Of a stretch of DNA of 64,000 nt, positions 11,694-22,651 are shown piece by piece. Source of the DNA: Mauremys mutica (Eukaryota; Chordata; Testudines; Geoemydidae). Every line of letters begins with the position of its first letter. Position 1 is the stretch's first letter. The translations under genes were made by a program, and so were the position numbers. The DNA is taken from contig NC_059072.1 in assembly GCF_020497125.1 (NCBI RefSeq), positions 54,780,697 through 54,844,696 on the forward strand, in the 5' to 3' direction. The notes under the pieces were generated by a model. It was given only the letters and a program-made list of their open reading frames with translations. It made no database searches and was not told where the DNA came from.

Positions 11694-12045
11694 GCTCGCA
11701 GTGCTGTGGCATACGCGCTGTAACTGACAAGAGAAGCTTTCAGGGAGGGAGGGCGTGATTGACGGTTCAATGACAACAGTTACCCAAAAGCACCCTCGAC
11801 ACATTTTTCCCCCAGGAGGCATTGGGAGCTCTACCCAGCATTCCAATGGGCAGCGGGGACTGCGGGAACTGTGGGATAGCTTTCCACAGTGCACCGCTTC
11901 CAAAGTCGATGCCAGCCCCGTTACTGTGGACTCAGAAATTCGAATTAGTGTATTTACTGTGGATACACAAATTCGACTTCATAAGGTCGAATCCACAAAT
12001 TTGACTTAAGTAGATTCGAAATAGTCTTGTAGTGTAGACAAGGCC

Positions 12046-12602
12046 ATAGAAAGACTGGCTTTCATTTAACATTGAACAAGGAACTTTCTAGGAGTAAAGA
12101 AATACGTATTATCCCAAAAACTTTTTTTTCTGTGCTTCACCCCAGGGCTTCTGTCTGTAACCTCCCACTCTCCCCTCCTCCCAGCTGTATGGCTAATGAT
12201 TTAAAGCAACTGTACACATATCCAATGTGCTCCTCCAATTCAACCTCTTACCATCTTAGCTCCCACCATTGTCCCCCTGCCCCAACCATCATTCATTCAC
12301 TCACACCCCTTTCACTTGAAACCTTCTCCCTTCCCCAGTCTCACCACCTTTCACCCTCAGTCAACCCTGTTCCCTAACCTGACCCCTTCCTTGTTCAGAA
12401 TGCCTTTCCCAATTTATATTTGTTTTTATTTTCCTTGGTTCAGCCCCCTCTTGGCTCAGAACCTATTTATCCCCTCCCACCCTCTGCCGCTCCAGCTCCA
12501 CCAGAAGTTCCTGGTGGGAGTCAGGTAAAGGGCACCCACTGAAGCCTCCAGGGGCTGAAGAAGCTTTTGTCCCAACAAAAGTCTCATGAAGAAAGAGGAA
12601 GG
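12046..12602. other. Non-coding flank, C/T-rich
   Basis: The sequence right of the Harbinger element is a pyrimidine-rich stretch (about 12130-12500) with many CCCTTCC/TCACC runs. Its open frames are low-complexity Pro/Ser/Leu products, so no gene is called. Confidence 0.4.
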
Positions 12603-12835
12603 ATGGGCCAGTAGTTAGGGCCCTAACCTGATGCATGAAATCAAGTCCCTGATCCGCCACAGACTTACTGTGTGACCTTGGGCAGGTCACTTAGTATTCT
12701 ATCCTTCAGTTCCCCGTTTATAAAACGAAGATAATAGTTACCTGCCTCACAGTTTGTTTTGATGATAACTACATTAGAGATTGTGTGGTGCTCAGATTCA
12801 TTGGTAATATGGGGACTATATAAATACCTAAGATA
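12603..12835 (+). repeat. MIR/CORE-type SINE, nearly full length
   Basis: Landmarks occur in order: a degenerate tRNA-like head (GGGCCAGTAGTTAGGGCCC), GTGTGACCTTGGGCAGGTCAC, CAGTTCCCCGTTTATAAAACG, GATAATAGTTACCTGCCTCA and a tail with TGTGGTGCTCAGATTC. This is the classic tRNA-CORE SINE arrangement. It has diverged but keeps most of its length. Confidence 0.75.
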
Positions 12836-12894
12836 GAAGAAAATTGTGACAGCTTGGAGTTCACATTCTGCACTATAGACATACTAACATAGGC

Positions 12895-12980
12895 CCAGAT
12901 AATCAAAGGTATTTAAGTTCCTAAATCTCATTTATTTCAATGGAAGTTAGGAGTCTACATAACTTTGAGGATCTGGGCCA
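12895..12980. repeat. Short palindromic ancient repeat
   Basis: An imperfect hairpin: the left arm (CCCAGATAATCAAAGGTATTTAAGT-like) mirrors the right arm (ACATAACTTTGAGGATCTGGG), around a core TCATTTATTTCAATGGAAGTTAGGAG. It belongs to the group of 'tcaatgg'-centred palindromes found also at about 16440, 22116, 22860 and 36955. Confidence 0.5.
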
Positions 12981-13025
12981 TATTGCCTGTGGTTTGGCTT
13001 AGCCCCATGAGCCTTAAATTATCAG

Positions 13026-13180
13026 CTGCCTTGGACAATTCTGTGAAATAGGGTAGATAGAATTATCCCCATTTTACATGTGAAGAAACTGAGGCAAAAA
13101 GTGATTATGTGACATGCCCAAAGTCACATAAGCTGTGGCAAAGCCGTGGATAAAATCCAGATCTTTTATTGACATTCTAA
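13026..13180 (-). repeat. MIR/CORE-type SINE, inverted
   Basis: TTATCCCCATTTTACATGTG, AAGAAACTGAGGCAAAAAG and CATGCCCAAAGTCACATAAG are the reverse of the conserved SINE centre seen at 12603-12835. The head and tail are lost or too diverged to place. Confidence 0.75.
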
Positions 13181-15059
13181 GAATTGCTCTCATTTATCCT
13201 GTTGATTTCTGTAAGTTGTTTTCTGACATGTTTGATGCCAACAGAGCCAATTCTAGGAGCAGACAAACAAGGAGGTTGTTCTGGGTGCCAAGTTCGAGAG
13301 GGTGCTGAAGTGCTGTGCCATTGGATTTTTTTTCCCTCTCCACTCTGATTGGCCGGCCATTCTTGCTTTCTTCTGATTTGCCAGCTTTTTTCTTTGGCTA
13401 TCCTCCTGGAGAAAAGTGTGTTGCAAATGTTTTCCACCGTGGCCAGCAAAATGGCTAGGGCTGCTCCTGGATACCAAGCTTAATTAAGTCGAAAATATAT
13501 CATGTCTCTGTGCATCAATGAACAGTATAAATAACAATCATTTTCACTGTGTAAACTTCCTTTCTCAAAAGGCTGCTGTTGTCAGGAAGAGTCTCTTGCT
13601 TGCACTGATGAATGGAAATACTTGTTCAGTCTTCAGAAAGCAATTGGGAGGCTTCAGACTATATTTCATGGAGATCCTGGACTTTAATTTCTTACCTAGC
13701 AACCTGAATTTGGCCTCCAAATTCTACCTTTCCCTATGTCATTGATATCTGCATGTGCCACGACCACTGGCTCCTTCCCAGCATGGCACAGAAGTCTGTT
13801 TAGATGTCTCAAGAGGGCCATATCATTTCACCTCATGACTTTCAATTTACAGGTTATCTTGAAATTTTTCCATTTGAGCAGTTGCCTTCCTTGGAAACAG
13901 TTGTATGTTTTACACTTAGACCTGCCTGAGGCCAGAGCTATATGAATATAGAGCCCTTACTTTTATATTGCTGCCCGACCACCCTCCACATCTCTTTAGT
14001 GACCTTGGGCTGCATGCTCTTCCATGCTACCAAAGAAGTCCCACAACCATAGTGTTTCCCCTGGAGCCTCCCTTCAAGGAGAGTGTGTGTGTGTGTGTCT
14101 CTGCATGAAACTATGAAAGTTAATGCTCATCCTTTTTGCAGCAACCTGAATTCCAGTACTCTACAAGCTCCATGTCAGTGAGAGTGAGGGAATATGGTGG
14201 AGCTAGTTAAATATGTATGGAATTACAGAAAGACTGAACATGATATGAGGCACATCTGTTACCAAGTGATTCATAGCTCTTGGAACTGGAACTAGGGATC
14301 ATGAGTGAAGGAAGGCATCGTAGAGTGACAGTTATTAGCTATTTTCCTTATTTTACCACTATGGTGATGTCATGAACATGAGCTCCATGGAAGTAACAAG
14401 TCTAGATGTTGAGGCCTCACAAATCCAAAGTTGGTTGGAATGAGCTGTCCTCTTTGAGGCAAATTTAGCAAAATATGAACTGTAATGGCCAGTAGTGAAT
14501 GTGGTGTATTGCTCATGGGTTTTTCCTTGTGATACAGGAACCAGTAGGATTGTATCCTATTCTAGAAGCTACAAAATCTTCATAGCATAATCCCAAAACA
14601 GTGCCTGGGAGATGTTTCTGTCTGTAAGCAGAGTCTGAATTAACTCTCTCCTGATATGGAGAGATGTGGAAAAGAACTTGAGGAGCTGATCTTGTTTGCA
14701 TGGACACACCCACCCTGCCTAGGCGCTCAGCATGATAGGATTGCTTGCCCAAATGATCACGTGGTTGGTGTTGGATCCCCAGTCTCCTTGTTATTGGGGC
14801 AGGAGTAATAAAGGGTTGTTATCCTTGTGTGAACCGAGGGCAGCAGAACTGTACCTGGCACGCCCCGATCGAGGGACTCACCCTCAACTGAACGGCACTT
14901 GCTAGGCAGGGAACAGGGGCTCCAAAGTGGGGACATGGGCTCCAATGAGTTGAGAGAGGATGGGTCCCATTTAAGGGCCCCAGACACCATTTGACCTGGT
15001 CTCTCTCCACGATATAATAAAAGAGCTAATTTAGACTCATTGAGAGTCTTGTTACATAC
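13181..15059. other. Non-coding flank, no gene recognised
   Basis: Short open frames only. A (GT)n tract lies at about 14082-14098. No domain-bearing frame, splice model or clear transposon end was identified. Confidence 0.4.
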
Positions 15060-15811
15060 TGTAGAGCTGAAATCACTGAAATCTTGGTCTAACTATTAAA
15101 CCTACTTTGGGACAGTGTCTCTATTTCAAGAGATTGCCCAAGGTGCACCAGCAGTGAGGCTCCCCCACTAACAGCTGAAATCACTGAGAGCTGTGTTAGG
15201 TGGGGGCCCTGAAGTCATCTTGGTGAGTGGCCAGCTGGGGGGCTGGTGAAGAGGTGTGGCCAGCAGGGCGGCTGGCAGAGAGATCCAGAGCAGAGCCCCC
15301 CAGAGTGCCCAAGCAGCGGAGCATGTAAGCTGCCTCCTTACCCCCCCCTTCCATCCAGGGTGGGAGGTGAACTCTGCGGATGAACCTCTGAATGCTGGGG
15401 CTGCACTGGCCAAGGACAGCAACTGTGAGTGGGATACACAGAAGGGACGGGCACATTGAAGGGACTTGGGTTGCTGGACTTAAAAACCTGAGGTGGAAAG
15501 GACACTGCCCAACTTACTTGGGGCGTGGGTCTTTTGCTCATGGTTTATGTTTATAAATCCTAGTTGCAGTGTTTTCCCAAATTAATGCTGAGTTACGTCC
15601 CTCCTTTTATTAAAAGTTTTTGCTACACTCAGACTCTGTGCTTGTCAGACGGGAAGTATTGCCTCGTAGAGGCACCCATGGGGTGGTGTGTAATTGTCCC
15701 AGGTCACTGGGTGGGGGATCAAGCCAGTTTTGTGTTGTATTGTTGAAAAGGAACCCCTAGATACTGAACCTGGCCCTTGTTGCTGCTGGATCCACCTGGC
15801 AGAGGGGTTAC
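15060..15811 (+). repeat. Possible LTR retroelement remnant
   Basis: The composition and layout resemble a long terminal repeat: a GC-richer block, then ATTAAAAG followed by a short GT-rich stretch (15608-15645), then a terminal block ending GGCAGAGGGGTTACA. I recognise the closing section (CCCCTAGATACTGAACCTGG) as a recurring reptile interspersed repeat, but no primer-binding site, coding domain or second LTR is visible. Host-derived non-coding sequence is the alternative. Confidence 0.3.
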
Positions 15812-18419
15812 ATGTCTATGTACTTATATGGTACCAATGACCGCGAGTGCCTGCTGTGTGTGGGTTTTATCTTTCTTCATGGTGCTTTATAATGCTGCAT
15901 GGAAGTTGAGTTTTATAACTTAGTTTATATTGGATGATCTCCCATTGAAGTGTTGTTTTTTATATGAGCCAGGTCTCATCTGTTGTCCTGAAGTCCTTGT
16001 CCCTCAGAAAAGAGTAAGAAAGATAATTTCCTACTCTTGTCTGAGGACAGAAAGAATGAATCTACTTGGAACACCGATGCACTGAAAGGTTGCTAAGGGA
16101 TGGAACTGAGAGCTGACTAAAGAAACAAAGGCCAATATTTAAAAAAAATGGGTGCCTAAAGCTAGGCTATTAAACCTTCATTTACACACCTAAATAACTG
16201 GCCTGGCTTTCAAAAGTGCTGCATGGTATGCATGGTTGCATCACCTCTTCACAACCAACTGTCTCACACAAGACCCACCTTATAGTTCTTATTTTGTCCA
16301 TGTCTGAGATTCTGGGCCACCCAGCTCACTTTAAGCTCTAGGTAAGGAGACCAAGGAAGCAACCCAAAAGCTGGGACTGATAATAAGGTGCAGAAATAGA
16401 TTAAAGAAATATAGGTGCTGGTCAGTTGCTATAACCTTCACATTGGGGCTGATGTTGACACCCCTACTTTTACTGAGCAGTACCTTACTTTCTGAGAAGT
16501 GCCACTGAAATCAATGGATTACTTGAGGAATAAAACTGAGAAAGAGTGGCAGAACTGGATGCTTACAGTGTTTGAGTTCATGAGGTAATTTTATTTTATA
16601 TGTGTCGTGTGTACACAGTTATAGGTGGATATCTTCTCTTTGGATAAAGGAAGGTAATTTGGATCTTCAATTAAATGTTGTGAATGGCTTAATAAGGTGT
16701 TTTGCATAAGCTGGGAGGCTGTATTTTGGTACAGTTTAATTTTTGTATAATGATAATAGTCAGGGTGAAGGTCATTTTGTAGTTCTCACATGGAAAATTA
16801 GACATGGTAAATGGTAGTTTTGTGGAGGGTGCTCTGTAAGGGGATTACATACATTTTGGTCTGTATTTGTGGTGTACTGTCAATTATGATGAAGTGAGAT
16901 CTCTGATCTGAAATGTGTCCTAGGGACATCTGTGTGGAGGGTTCCCCGTCCGTGTGGGAAAGGAGGGAGGTGTAGTTGCCACGATGTCACTGCCTCTCAT
17001 GTCTTCTCTTCAGAGATACTTAAGTGGCTTTGTTGGAGACATGATGCCTGGAAACTGAGGAGGGCAGAGTCAGTGGTCTCCACTGGTCAGAAGATACTGT
17101 GGCGGCACATGGATAGCTGTAACTACCAGCAAATACCCTGAGATGTGTGAATCTTGGACCAGCCTCTATGGCCCTTCCAGAGGGGGCAAGTCCTGCCACA
17201 CCCCTGATCCAGTTAACTGAGGAAACCTCCCAGATCTTTCTCTGCTCCGTCCTGGGAGGCTCTCCATGGGGGTGAGGGCAGCAATCTGGTCCTATGCTTT
17301 TCATAGTAAAGTCATGTGATGAACATGTTATGGGTTTCAGACTTCAATGTATTTTGCTGCATGTGTTCAGTGATGCAGGGGCGAAAGTCAGGTTGGTGAC
17401 TGATTCTTAATGATTAATTTCCAGATTTTCACCTATTTAGTTGTTCTTAAAATGGCAGTGTTCTTTATACATGTGTTGTTGTTTAAGGGAGATCTACAAA
17501 CAACTCCACCTCACTGAGGGCATGTTTTTGGCCTGGTGCCATTGACTGCTTTAGCACCCAACCCATCTGCACTGCTTTCAGTTGCAAAGATGGGGAACAG
17601 CCCCACAAAGGAGGAGCAGAGTAAAAACTAAAGAAAGAAAGAAATCAGTGCAGGGAGTTTAAAATGCTTCCCCTCTTCAGCAACCAGACAGTCTTCCTCA
17701 CTCACATTTTCACAATCCAGCCTTAAACAACATACACTGAGGAAAACAGTCCCAAGAGCTGTGCATAAATTTGAGATTGTAATAAGATCCCCCCTCCCAT
17801 GATTTCTGAGCCACTGTAGCTGTGGGGGGAAGCCCTCCAGCAGGCCGCATCTCTAGCTGGGCAACTAGCCCTTCCCTTACTCTGTGCTCTCTACACTGGC
17901 TACCCAAATAACCTGTAATTCCAGTGGTTTTCTGCCGCTTCATTTGGGATTGTTTTTCACTCCCTTTTCTAAGAGACATAATAAAAAAGACTTTAAGCTA
18001 CTGTTGGTGGTGGGTGGGAGGAATGTCCCAGCAGCCAAGCACCCCAGAGGGGCAAGGAGAAGATCTCTCAGAGTGAAACAGTTCCAACTTTGTGTGTGGG
18101 CTTATCGTCTGCCTGGCATGCCAGCAGCTCCCTTCTGCCCTTTTCGTGCATCTCCCCCCACCCTTTTTCCTGGCTCCCCTCCTGCATAGGGAAGGCAGCT
18201 GGCGTGGTTGCTTTCCCCTCATTCTGCAGGCGCGAGTCTGAGGCTGGCAGATCTCAGCTTCTTCCCTCCTCGTCCTGCTGCATTTCCCTTCTAAGAGGGA
18301 TGCAACGAAGGAGCAGGGGGGGGGGGGGGCGGTATTGGGTGGTAGCTCCTATTAGAGTTAATACGGGAGGGTCAGGGGACATGGTGAGCAGCTGAAAACT
18401 TCAAACCAAACAAACTCTG
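15812..18419. other. Upstream flank of PDZRN4, no gene recognised
   Basis: Contains a palindromic old repeat at about 16440-16535 (GGGGCTGATGTTGACACCCC ... GTGCCACTGAAATCAATGGATTAC). From about 18000 the GC content rises toward the promoter, and a 14-base G run lies at 18316-18329. No exon-like frame was recognised. Confidence 0.45.
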
Positions 18420-19360
18420 CGCTGCCCTGCCCCTCTTCACCCCCACCCCCTTCCTTGGAAGTTGGAGCTGCGCTGCCTGCATCAGCAGCCGGGCTGGCAG
18501 GAGAAGCAGCAGAGCAGCAGCAGCAGCCGCCGCCCCTGGAAAGTTGCTCCCCCCGTTGTGCTCCCAGCCCGCTCTGCCCGCCCCCCCCAGCCATGGGCTT
18601 TGACCTGGATCGCTTTGCCGAGCCCGTGGACCCGGATCTCAAATGCAAACTGTGCAGCAAGGTGCTGGAGGAGCCGCTGTCCACGCCGTGCGGGCACGTC
18701 TTCTGCGCGGGCTGCGTGCTGCCCTGGGCCGTGCAGCGGCGCCTGTGCCCCCTGCAGTGCCAGCCCATCTCGGCCAAGGAGCTGCACCAGGTGCTGCCGC
18801 TCAGGAGCCTCATCCAGAAGCTGGAGATCAAGTGCGACTACGGCCCGCGGGGCTGCGGCCGGACCGTGCGGCTCCACCAGCTGGCCGCCCACGTCGAGAT
18901 GTGCGACTACAGCCCGGCCCGGTGCCGCCACAAGGGCTGCCCGGAGGTGCTGAGCCTGAAGGACGTGGACGCGCACATGCGGGAGAGCTGCGAGCACCGC
19001 CCGGCCGGCATCTGCCAGCAGGGCTGCGGCTTGGTGCTCCTGCAGCGGGACCTGGCGGGGGGCGCGCAGCCGGGCGGGGGGCACTGCTGCCTGCGGGCGC
19101 TGCGCAGCCAGAACAGCAGCCTGCAAGGCCAGCGGGCCAGCCTGGAGCAGGAGCTGAAGCGACAGGCCCTGAAGTGGAGCAAGAGGGAGAAGTCACTGCT
19201 GGCTCAGCTCGCGGCGTTGCAGAGCGAGGTGCAGCTCACGGCGCTCAGGTACCAGGTGAAGTTCAACCAGTACATGAGCCACATCAGCAGCATCACCAGG
19301 AACCTGGCCGGCAGCCACCCCTGCAAGGTGAGTGCGGGAGCGAGCGGGCTGGGGGCGGCA
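18420..19360. promoter_or_regulatory. CpG-rich promoter/first-exon region of PDZRN4
   Basis: CpG density rises abruptly here compared with the AT-rich, CpG-poor surroundings and falls again in intron 1. The 5' untranslated part holds a CAG/GCC repeat tract (about 18481-18535). No TATA box is evident near a plausible start, which fits a CpG-island promoter. The transcription start cannot be fixed from sequence alone. Confidence 0.65.
18593..19327 (+). CDS. PDZRN4: PDZRN4 exon 1: RING, TRAF-type zinc finger
   Basis: First coding exon of a PDZ domain-containing RING-finger protein (LNX/PDZRN family, predicted E3 ubiquitin ligase/scaffold). The ATG has a strong context (GCCATGG), is the first in-frame ATG, and the product begins MGFDLDRF as in this family. 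The RING finger spans Cys18-Cys56 (CKLC, then [11 protein letters not shown], then CPLQC). Cys/His pairs at roughly residues 78-150 form a TRAF/Sina-type zinc-finger region ([25 protein letters not shown]). A charged predicted coiled coil covers about 170-235 ([20 protein letters not shown]). The exon is 245 codons and ends AAG|GTGAGT in phase 0. PDZRN4 is preferred over PDZRN3 because exons 2 and 3 match PDZRN4 better. Confidence 0.93.
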
Positions 19361-20664
19361 GGAGCCCAGCCTGGTGGGCTCTGAAGGGAGCAGCCCCCTT
19401 CCCCTCAGCCCACTGTTTGGTGCGGTGTGACCCGGCTGCCTGGCTTTACACTGTGATCTCCTCTTTGTCAGGGCTGCTCCTTGGATGGTGCCTAGCAGAC
19501 AGGGACGCTGGAACAATGAGGGTGCTGAGAGCCATTGAACCAAACTGTAAACCCTGTATGTGATGGAAACCCCTTCAAGCCACGGGAGGCAGGAGCACCC
19601 CTAGTTCCAGCACATATGCTGGCAGATCAGGGGAGATACTGCCAAGGACCCTATCGACTTGGGACCAGATTCTCTGCAAGCCAAACTCTGCTGCAGTCAG
19701 CAGACCTACCCCAGCAGAGACTGGACCCTTTGTGGCATTTATTCCATCCCTACTTGTGTGGTCGCTTTTGGAAAATACAAAATGAGCTGACACACACTGT
19801 AGCCTCTTCCCACCCTACTGCCCCTGGACCTGGGATTGCACTTTCAGCCCCTGCAGTTTGGTGAGATCCCCTAGAGAACCCCCAAAGGCAGAGAGGCAGT
19901 CAGTTAACACACAGCAGGTTAGTGCCACTCTCAGCAACCTAAAACCTAGCTCTGTCTTCTTGTGCCAATGCTTGAAAAGTCCAGAAACAGTTAAAGTGAT
20001 GTAAATCAAACTTTTACATTTCATTCCCCCATTCATTCAGCCTGGAAAACTCGTCATCTTTCAAGAGCTGTGAAAACAGTTTCAGCAGAGTCTTTCTGGC
20101 TCTCTCATTTTCTTTAAAAGTGCAAACGAAGAGCCTAAAATGCTGTCATAAATTACATACGTCTTTTTAGGTTACATGTTTCATGTCTCCTTTTGTAGTT
20201 AAGAATCTGGCGGCTGTAAAGGTTGCACACCAGCAGCCCAGTGACTCAATTTGAATGAGGGTCTTATGTCAGGTTTGTCTGGAGTGAGAGGGAAACACAA
20301 GTGAGAGGAAAGGGCTTCAACTTAGCTGACAATAAACAAATTTGATTGCAAATCTTCTGGGGCAGGATGTCCAGATCAGACCACAATTCATCCAGCTGGA
20401 TGTAACCTTATTAATTCTGGTACTGTGTTTTCTTTAGATTGGCTTCCAGTTTCAGATAGATATGGAGCTAACATATTTTTTCTTATAATTACATTATTAA
20501 GAAGTAGCTTGGGAAACAGTTTGTTGTTTAAAAACATTAGAATAGTTTATAGTTTAGGAACAGTTCTGCAGGGACACAGAAATGTCTTTAGTTTTGGAGA
20601 AGGGCATAATGATTGGCAGTTTTGACATTAGAGACCAGTGCTGCTGCTTCAGCCCTTTGCCAAG

Positions 20665-21050
20665 TCAGATGGCATTGCTTATTGAATTGCCTGCTTTTGA
20701 TTGAATAAACAGACACATTTTACTGGTGAGATGGCTTAACATGCTAAAAGGTTTGTTCTGTAAAGCTTTAATTCCTGTCTGAAGGATTGCTGTGCGGAGT
20801 CTGACATTGTTGGTTGCAACCATGGTGAGACGTGATTTAATAGAATTTAAGCACCACTCAAGAGACTTTTCTTCCAAAATCTTCATTGACTCTTTTGAAG
20901 CAAAATCCAGAGGAAAAGATTTGCGTAGTCTGGCCAACTTCTGAACTAGTATGATTTGCTGAACTTCAAACTGCTGTAAAAGAGACTCACATTTGGGGCA
21001 CTGATTCAAATTCTCAGAATTTTTATGTCCAGGATTAAGATGATAAATTC
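20665..21050 (-). CDS. Unidentified antisense ORF in intron 1
   Basis: A minus-strand frame stays open for about 125 codons between stops and ends TGA at the low-coordinate side. It has no early ATG. Near its N-terminal side the product contains CPKCESLLQQFEVQQI, then a Leu/Lys-rich, probably helical body (ILEEKSLEWCLNSIKSRL). I do not recognise the family. It could be a degraded retrocopy, an exon of an antisense transcript, or a chance frame. No poly(A) tail or target duplication marks it as a processed pseudogene. Confidence 0.2.
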
Positions 21051-22115
21051 AAGTCTTATTGGAAATAAAATACTTAGTGTTTTAGGAACTTGAATACTTA
21101 AATCTTTTTCTTGTCCCCCCCCCACTTCCTCCTGGTGGCTAATCCATGGGGTTGGGGTGTTGGTTTTAGAAGATATGCTCATATATCTGCTTCACCTCTG
21201 GGAAGATATGATGAGGTGGAATGAAGAGAGCCAGCAATGATTGCAGTGATGTGCATAGTACACAAGAAAAATAGTCTCATGTGGGAAGGAAGTGAGAAAG
21301 AATAGGATTTTAAAAAGGACATTTTAAAAGGAAGTTGGCACATTGACATGAAGGCAGTCCTCTTGTGTAATGCTTCAATAGCTATCATTTCTTGTCACTA
21401 CCAGTAGGTGCTGCTGTATGTACTGCCTCAGAGAAATACGTTACAGAAGACAAGGAAAATGAATAAAACCCTCATTTGGAAGAAAAAACATCAATAAAGT
21501 AAAAAATGTTCCTCATTATTTTAAAATGTATCATGCTGTAATATAAAACTTCACTGCCACAGTTAATAAAAATCTGTTTGGATATCAGAGTGCCTCCACA
21601 TTCATTATTATATTCTGAATATTTAAAAATGTACAGTTTCTTTACTTGTCAAAATTTCTTAAATTTACCAATGTATAGAGAATGACAAAACACAATTTTA
21701 CTTTACTTGGTACAGGCTGAATAAAAAATTTCTGTAGGGATTATGTCTCCTGAAATACAACTGCTCTTATATGTGAAAATTCAAAATAAATTAAATTACT
21801 ATGCTAAAGAAAGGAATGTGATAATCTTTTTCGTTTTATTTGTATGGTTTAGAAAATTATTTAACCATTTTTACCTAAGGAAGTAGGGTTTTTTTCATAC
21901 ATTATTATTTTTTAACTTTGGTTTCTTCACTATTTTTTATTGTGTGACTTATAAAATCACATCTAGGATTTTTGTGTGTGTGTTTTCTAGCTTATTTGCT
22001 TTACTTCGCTGTGAAGAAAAAAATAAGAGAAAAAAGGTTTCCCCCCCTTTGAATTGCTGTGGAATCTATATAGAACCAGCTTTTGGAGCTGGAAATGGTA
22101 AGAGGCAGAGATATG

Positions 22116-22186
22116 GGTGAAATCCTGGCGCGATTGAAATCAATGAGAAAACTCCTATTGACTTCTCTAGGGCAGGATTTCACCCC
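22116..22186. repeat. Palindromic ancient repeat, best copy
   Basis: The arms GGTGAAATCCTGG and CAGGATTTCACC face each other around AAATCAATGAGAAAACTCC and ATTGACTTCT, giving a near-perfect hairpin of about 70 bases. It is the clearest example of a 'gacttcaatggg' family found several times in the window. Confidence 0.6.
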
Positions 22187-22564
22187 ATAAGCTAAATATC
22201 TAATGTAATTAGTATATACAGGGGTTTGTTTTAAAGATACACAAACATTTGAGGCCTTATTTCAAGAGGTGCTGAGCTCGCCTAGATCCACAAACTTAAA
22301 GTTTTGTGTGCTCAGCACCTATGAAAATCAGGTCCTTGGGCTCTTCAAAGTACCTGTTACATTTCAGTGGTATTTGTTTTTTCCATCGTGTAAACTCCTG
22401 TGTCATTTATAAGTATGTAGCACCATTTTAAATCAGAGTTTTCCATTCAGCCAGTTTGTGTTGCATTTTCCACAGTGAAAAGCTATAGAACATTGATATA
22501 TCCCCATGAAGTATTCCTTTTTATGTAACATTTTTAAATTAGCGTTTCACCCCTTTTTTCTTAG

Positions 22565-22651
22565 GGAGGAGAATCTAAGCCATTAACCATCATGCTACAA
22601 AGAGAAAATGATACTTTGGGATTCAATATTGTAGGAGGACGACCCAATCAG
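22565..22651 (+). CDS. PDZRN4: PDZRN4 exon 2: start of first PDZ domain
   Basis: A 29-codon exon in phase 0 at both ends, flanked by TTAG| and |GTAATC. It encodes GGESKPLTIMLQRENDTLG and continues FNIVGGRPNQ. This is the first beta strands of PDZ1 with the carboxylate-binding loop in LGFNI form, which binds C-terminal peptides of partner proteins. The REND-TLGFNI-GGRPNQ pattern is characteristic of PDZRN4; PDZRN3 has a different residue set before LGFNI. The frame joins exon 1 and exon 3 directly. Confidence 0.93.

Larger units (their letters stand above)
7228..12045. mobile_element. PIF/Harbinger DNA transposon, two-gene
   Basis: The left end is GGCCTGGTCTACACTA and the right end is TAGTGTAGACAAGGCC, an imperfect terminal inverted repeat. 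Between them lie a plus-strand Myb/SANT-like gene and a minus-strand HARBI1-like transposase, the standard two-gene layout of PIF/Harbinger. The ends carry arrays of TCGA-centred palindromes: six in 7251-7425 and five in 11905-12016. A 3-bp target duplication is not clean (TAA on the left, ATA on the right). The element is about 4.8 kb and unusually complete, but transposase lesions make it non-autonomous now. Confidence 0.88.
19328..22564 (+). other. PDZRN4: PDZRN4 intron 1
   Basis: GTGAGT donor and TTTTTTCTTAG acceptor. The first kilobase is still moderately GC-rich, the rest AT-rich. It holds an unexplained antisense open frame (20665-21050) and two palindromic old repeats: 22116-22186 (GGTGAAATCCTGG ... 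CAGGATTTCACC) and 22247-22340 (GTGCTGAGCTCGCC ... TGTGCTCAGCACC). Nothing else is recognised. Confidence 0.85.

Noticed and set aside
12072..12528. Pro/Ser/Leu-rich frames in the pyrimidine-rich stretch
   Set aside because: Low-complexity composition explains the lack of stops; no domain or conserved start.
18643..19563. Long open frames (200-300 codons) in other frames and strands over exon 1
   Set aside because: They are GC-driven shadows of the PDZRN4 exon, rich in Ala, Gly, Pro and Arg with no domain. The RING/zinc-finger frame with phase-correct splicing explains the region.
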